7,206 nucleotides of DNA from Thermopetrobacter sp. (lineage in GTDB: Bacteria; Pseudomonadota; Alphaproteobacteria; Rhizobiales; Aestuariivirgaceae), in contig DRPD01000007.1 in assembly GCA_011374735.1 (NCBI GenBank), positions 1 to 7,206 of the forward strand. Direction: 5' to 3'. Both the position numbers and the translations under genes were made by a program. Position 1 is the first letter of the stretch. The number at the start of each line of letters is the position of its first letter. The notes beneath the pieces are model-generated. The model saw only the letters and a program-made list of their open reading frames with translations, was not told where the DNA came from and ran no database searches. Positions 7,115 through 7,206 of the stretch are shown in pieces.

Positions 7115-7206
7115 TCAGGCCCCGTCCTCCTCTTTCTTTTCGTCGTCAGAGGTCTTGCCGCCCTTCTTCTTCAGCTCCTTCGCGCCCTCTTCATGGCGCT
7201 CGGCGA
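7115..7206 (-). CDS. C-terminal end of an unidentified gene (5' part beyond the window)
   Basis: The last 29 codons before a TGA stop read AERHEEGAKELKKKGGKTSD followed by DEKKEEDGA. This tail is almost entirely charged, with alternating basic and acidic runs and no hydrophobic core, so it is probably a disordered C-terminus. The open frame up to the edge, minus-strand direction like its neighbours, and absence of stops support a real gene end, but 29 codons cannot identify the family. After the stop, GGCG-TTTT-CGCC could form a 4-bp hairpin without a following T-run, so no convincing terminator separates it from the speD promoter. Confidence 0.6.
   Translation of the reverse strand, partial: AERHEEGAKELKKKGGKTSDDEKKEEDGA

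Overview
This GC-rich window looks like chromosomal DNA of an alphaproteobacterium, probably from the Rhodospirillales. The lineage call rests on three things: the composition, the SpeD N-terminus of the LFQLGMDL type, and a mazG/trkA neighbourhood that recalls the common alphaproteobacterial ntrX-trkA-hfq-hflX-mazG cluster. It is an inference from the sequence, not a search result. I see no mobile element, CRISPR array, tRNA or rRNA. Every confidently named gene is conserved housekeeping, so any novelty lies in control regions and gene arrangement.

Left part (1-1246). The 5' portion of ndk (nucleoside diphosphate kinase) runs off the left edge on the minus strand. Divergent from it is mazG (NTP pyrophosphohydrolase) on the plus strand. 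The 155-bp divergent region holds a plausible promoter for each gene, and an inverted repeat joins the two -35 boxes. The mazG -10 box lies so close to the gene that its mRNA may be leaderless. Both enzymes act on nucleotide pools: Ndk makes NTPs and dNTPs, while MazG hydrolyses non-canonical or excess ones.

Middle (1247-5339). trkA (peripheral NAD-binding subunit of Trk potassium uptake) meets mazG tail to tail across only 19 bp. Upstream of trkA on the same strand is a two-gene unit: ilvD (dihydroxy-acid dehydratase, branched-chain amino acid synthesis) overlaps by 8 bp a gene for an exported Sel1-repeat protein. A terminator-like hairpin follows that unit. The 205-bp region before ilvD holds two imperfect inverted repeats of unknown role.

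Right part (5523-7206). speD and speE overlap by 14 bp and form the classic spermidine module: SpeD makes decarboxylated S-adenosylmethionine, and SpeE transfers its aminopropyl group to putrescine. A candidate promoter about 150 bp upstream of speD implies a long structured 5' leader that could fold in alternative ways. This is the most interesting regulatory candidate in the window. The extreme right edge carries the last 29 codons of an unidentified minus-strand gene with a Lys/Glu-rich tail.
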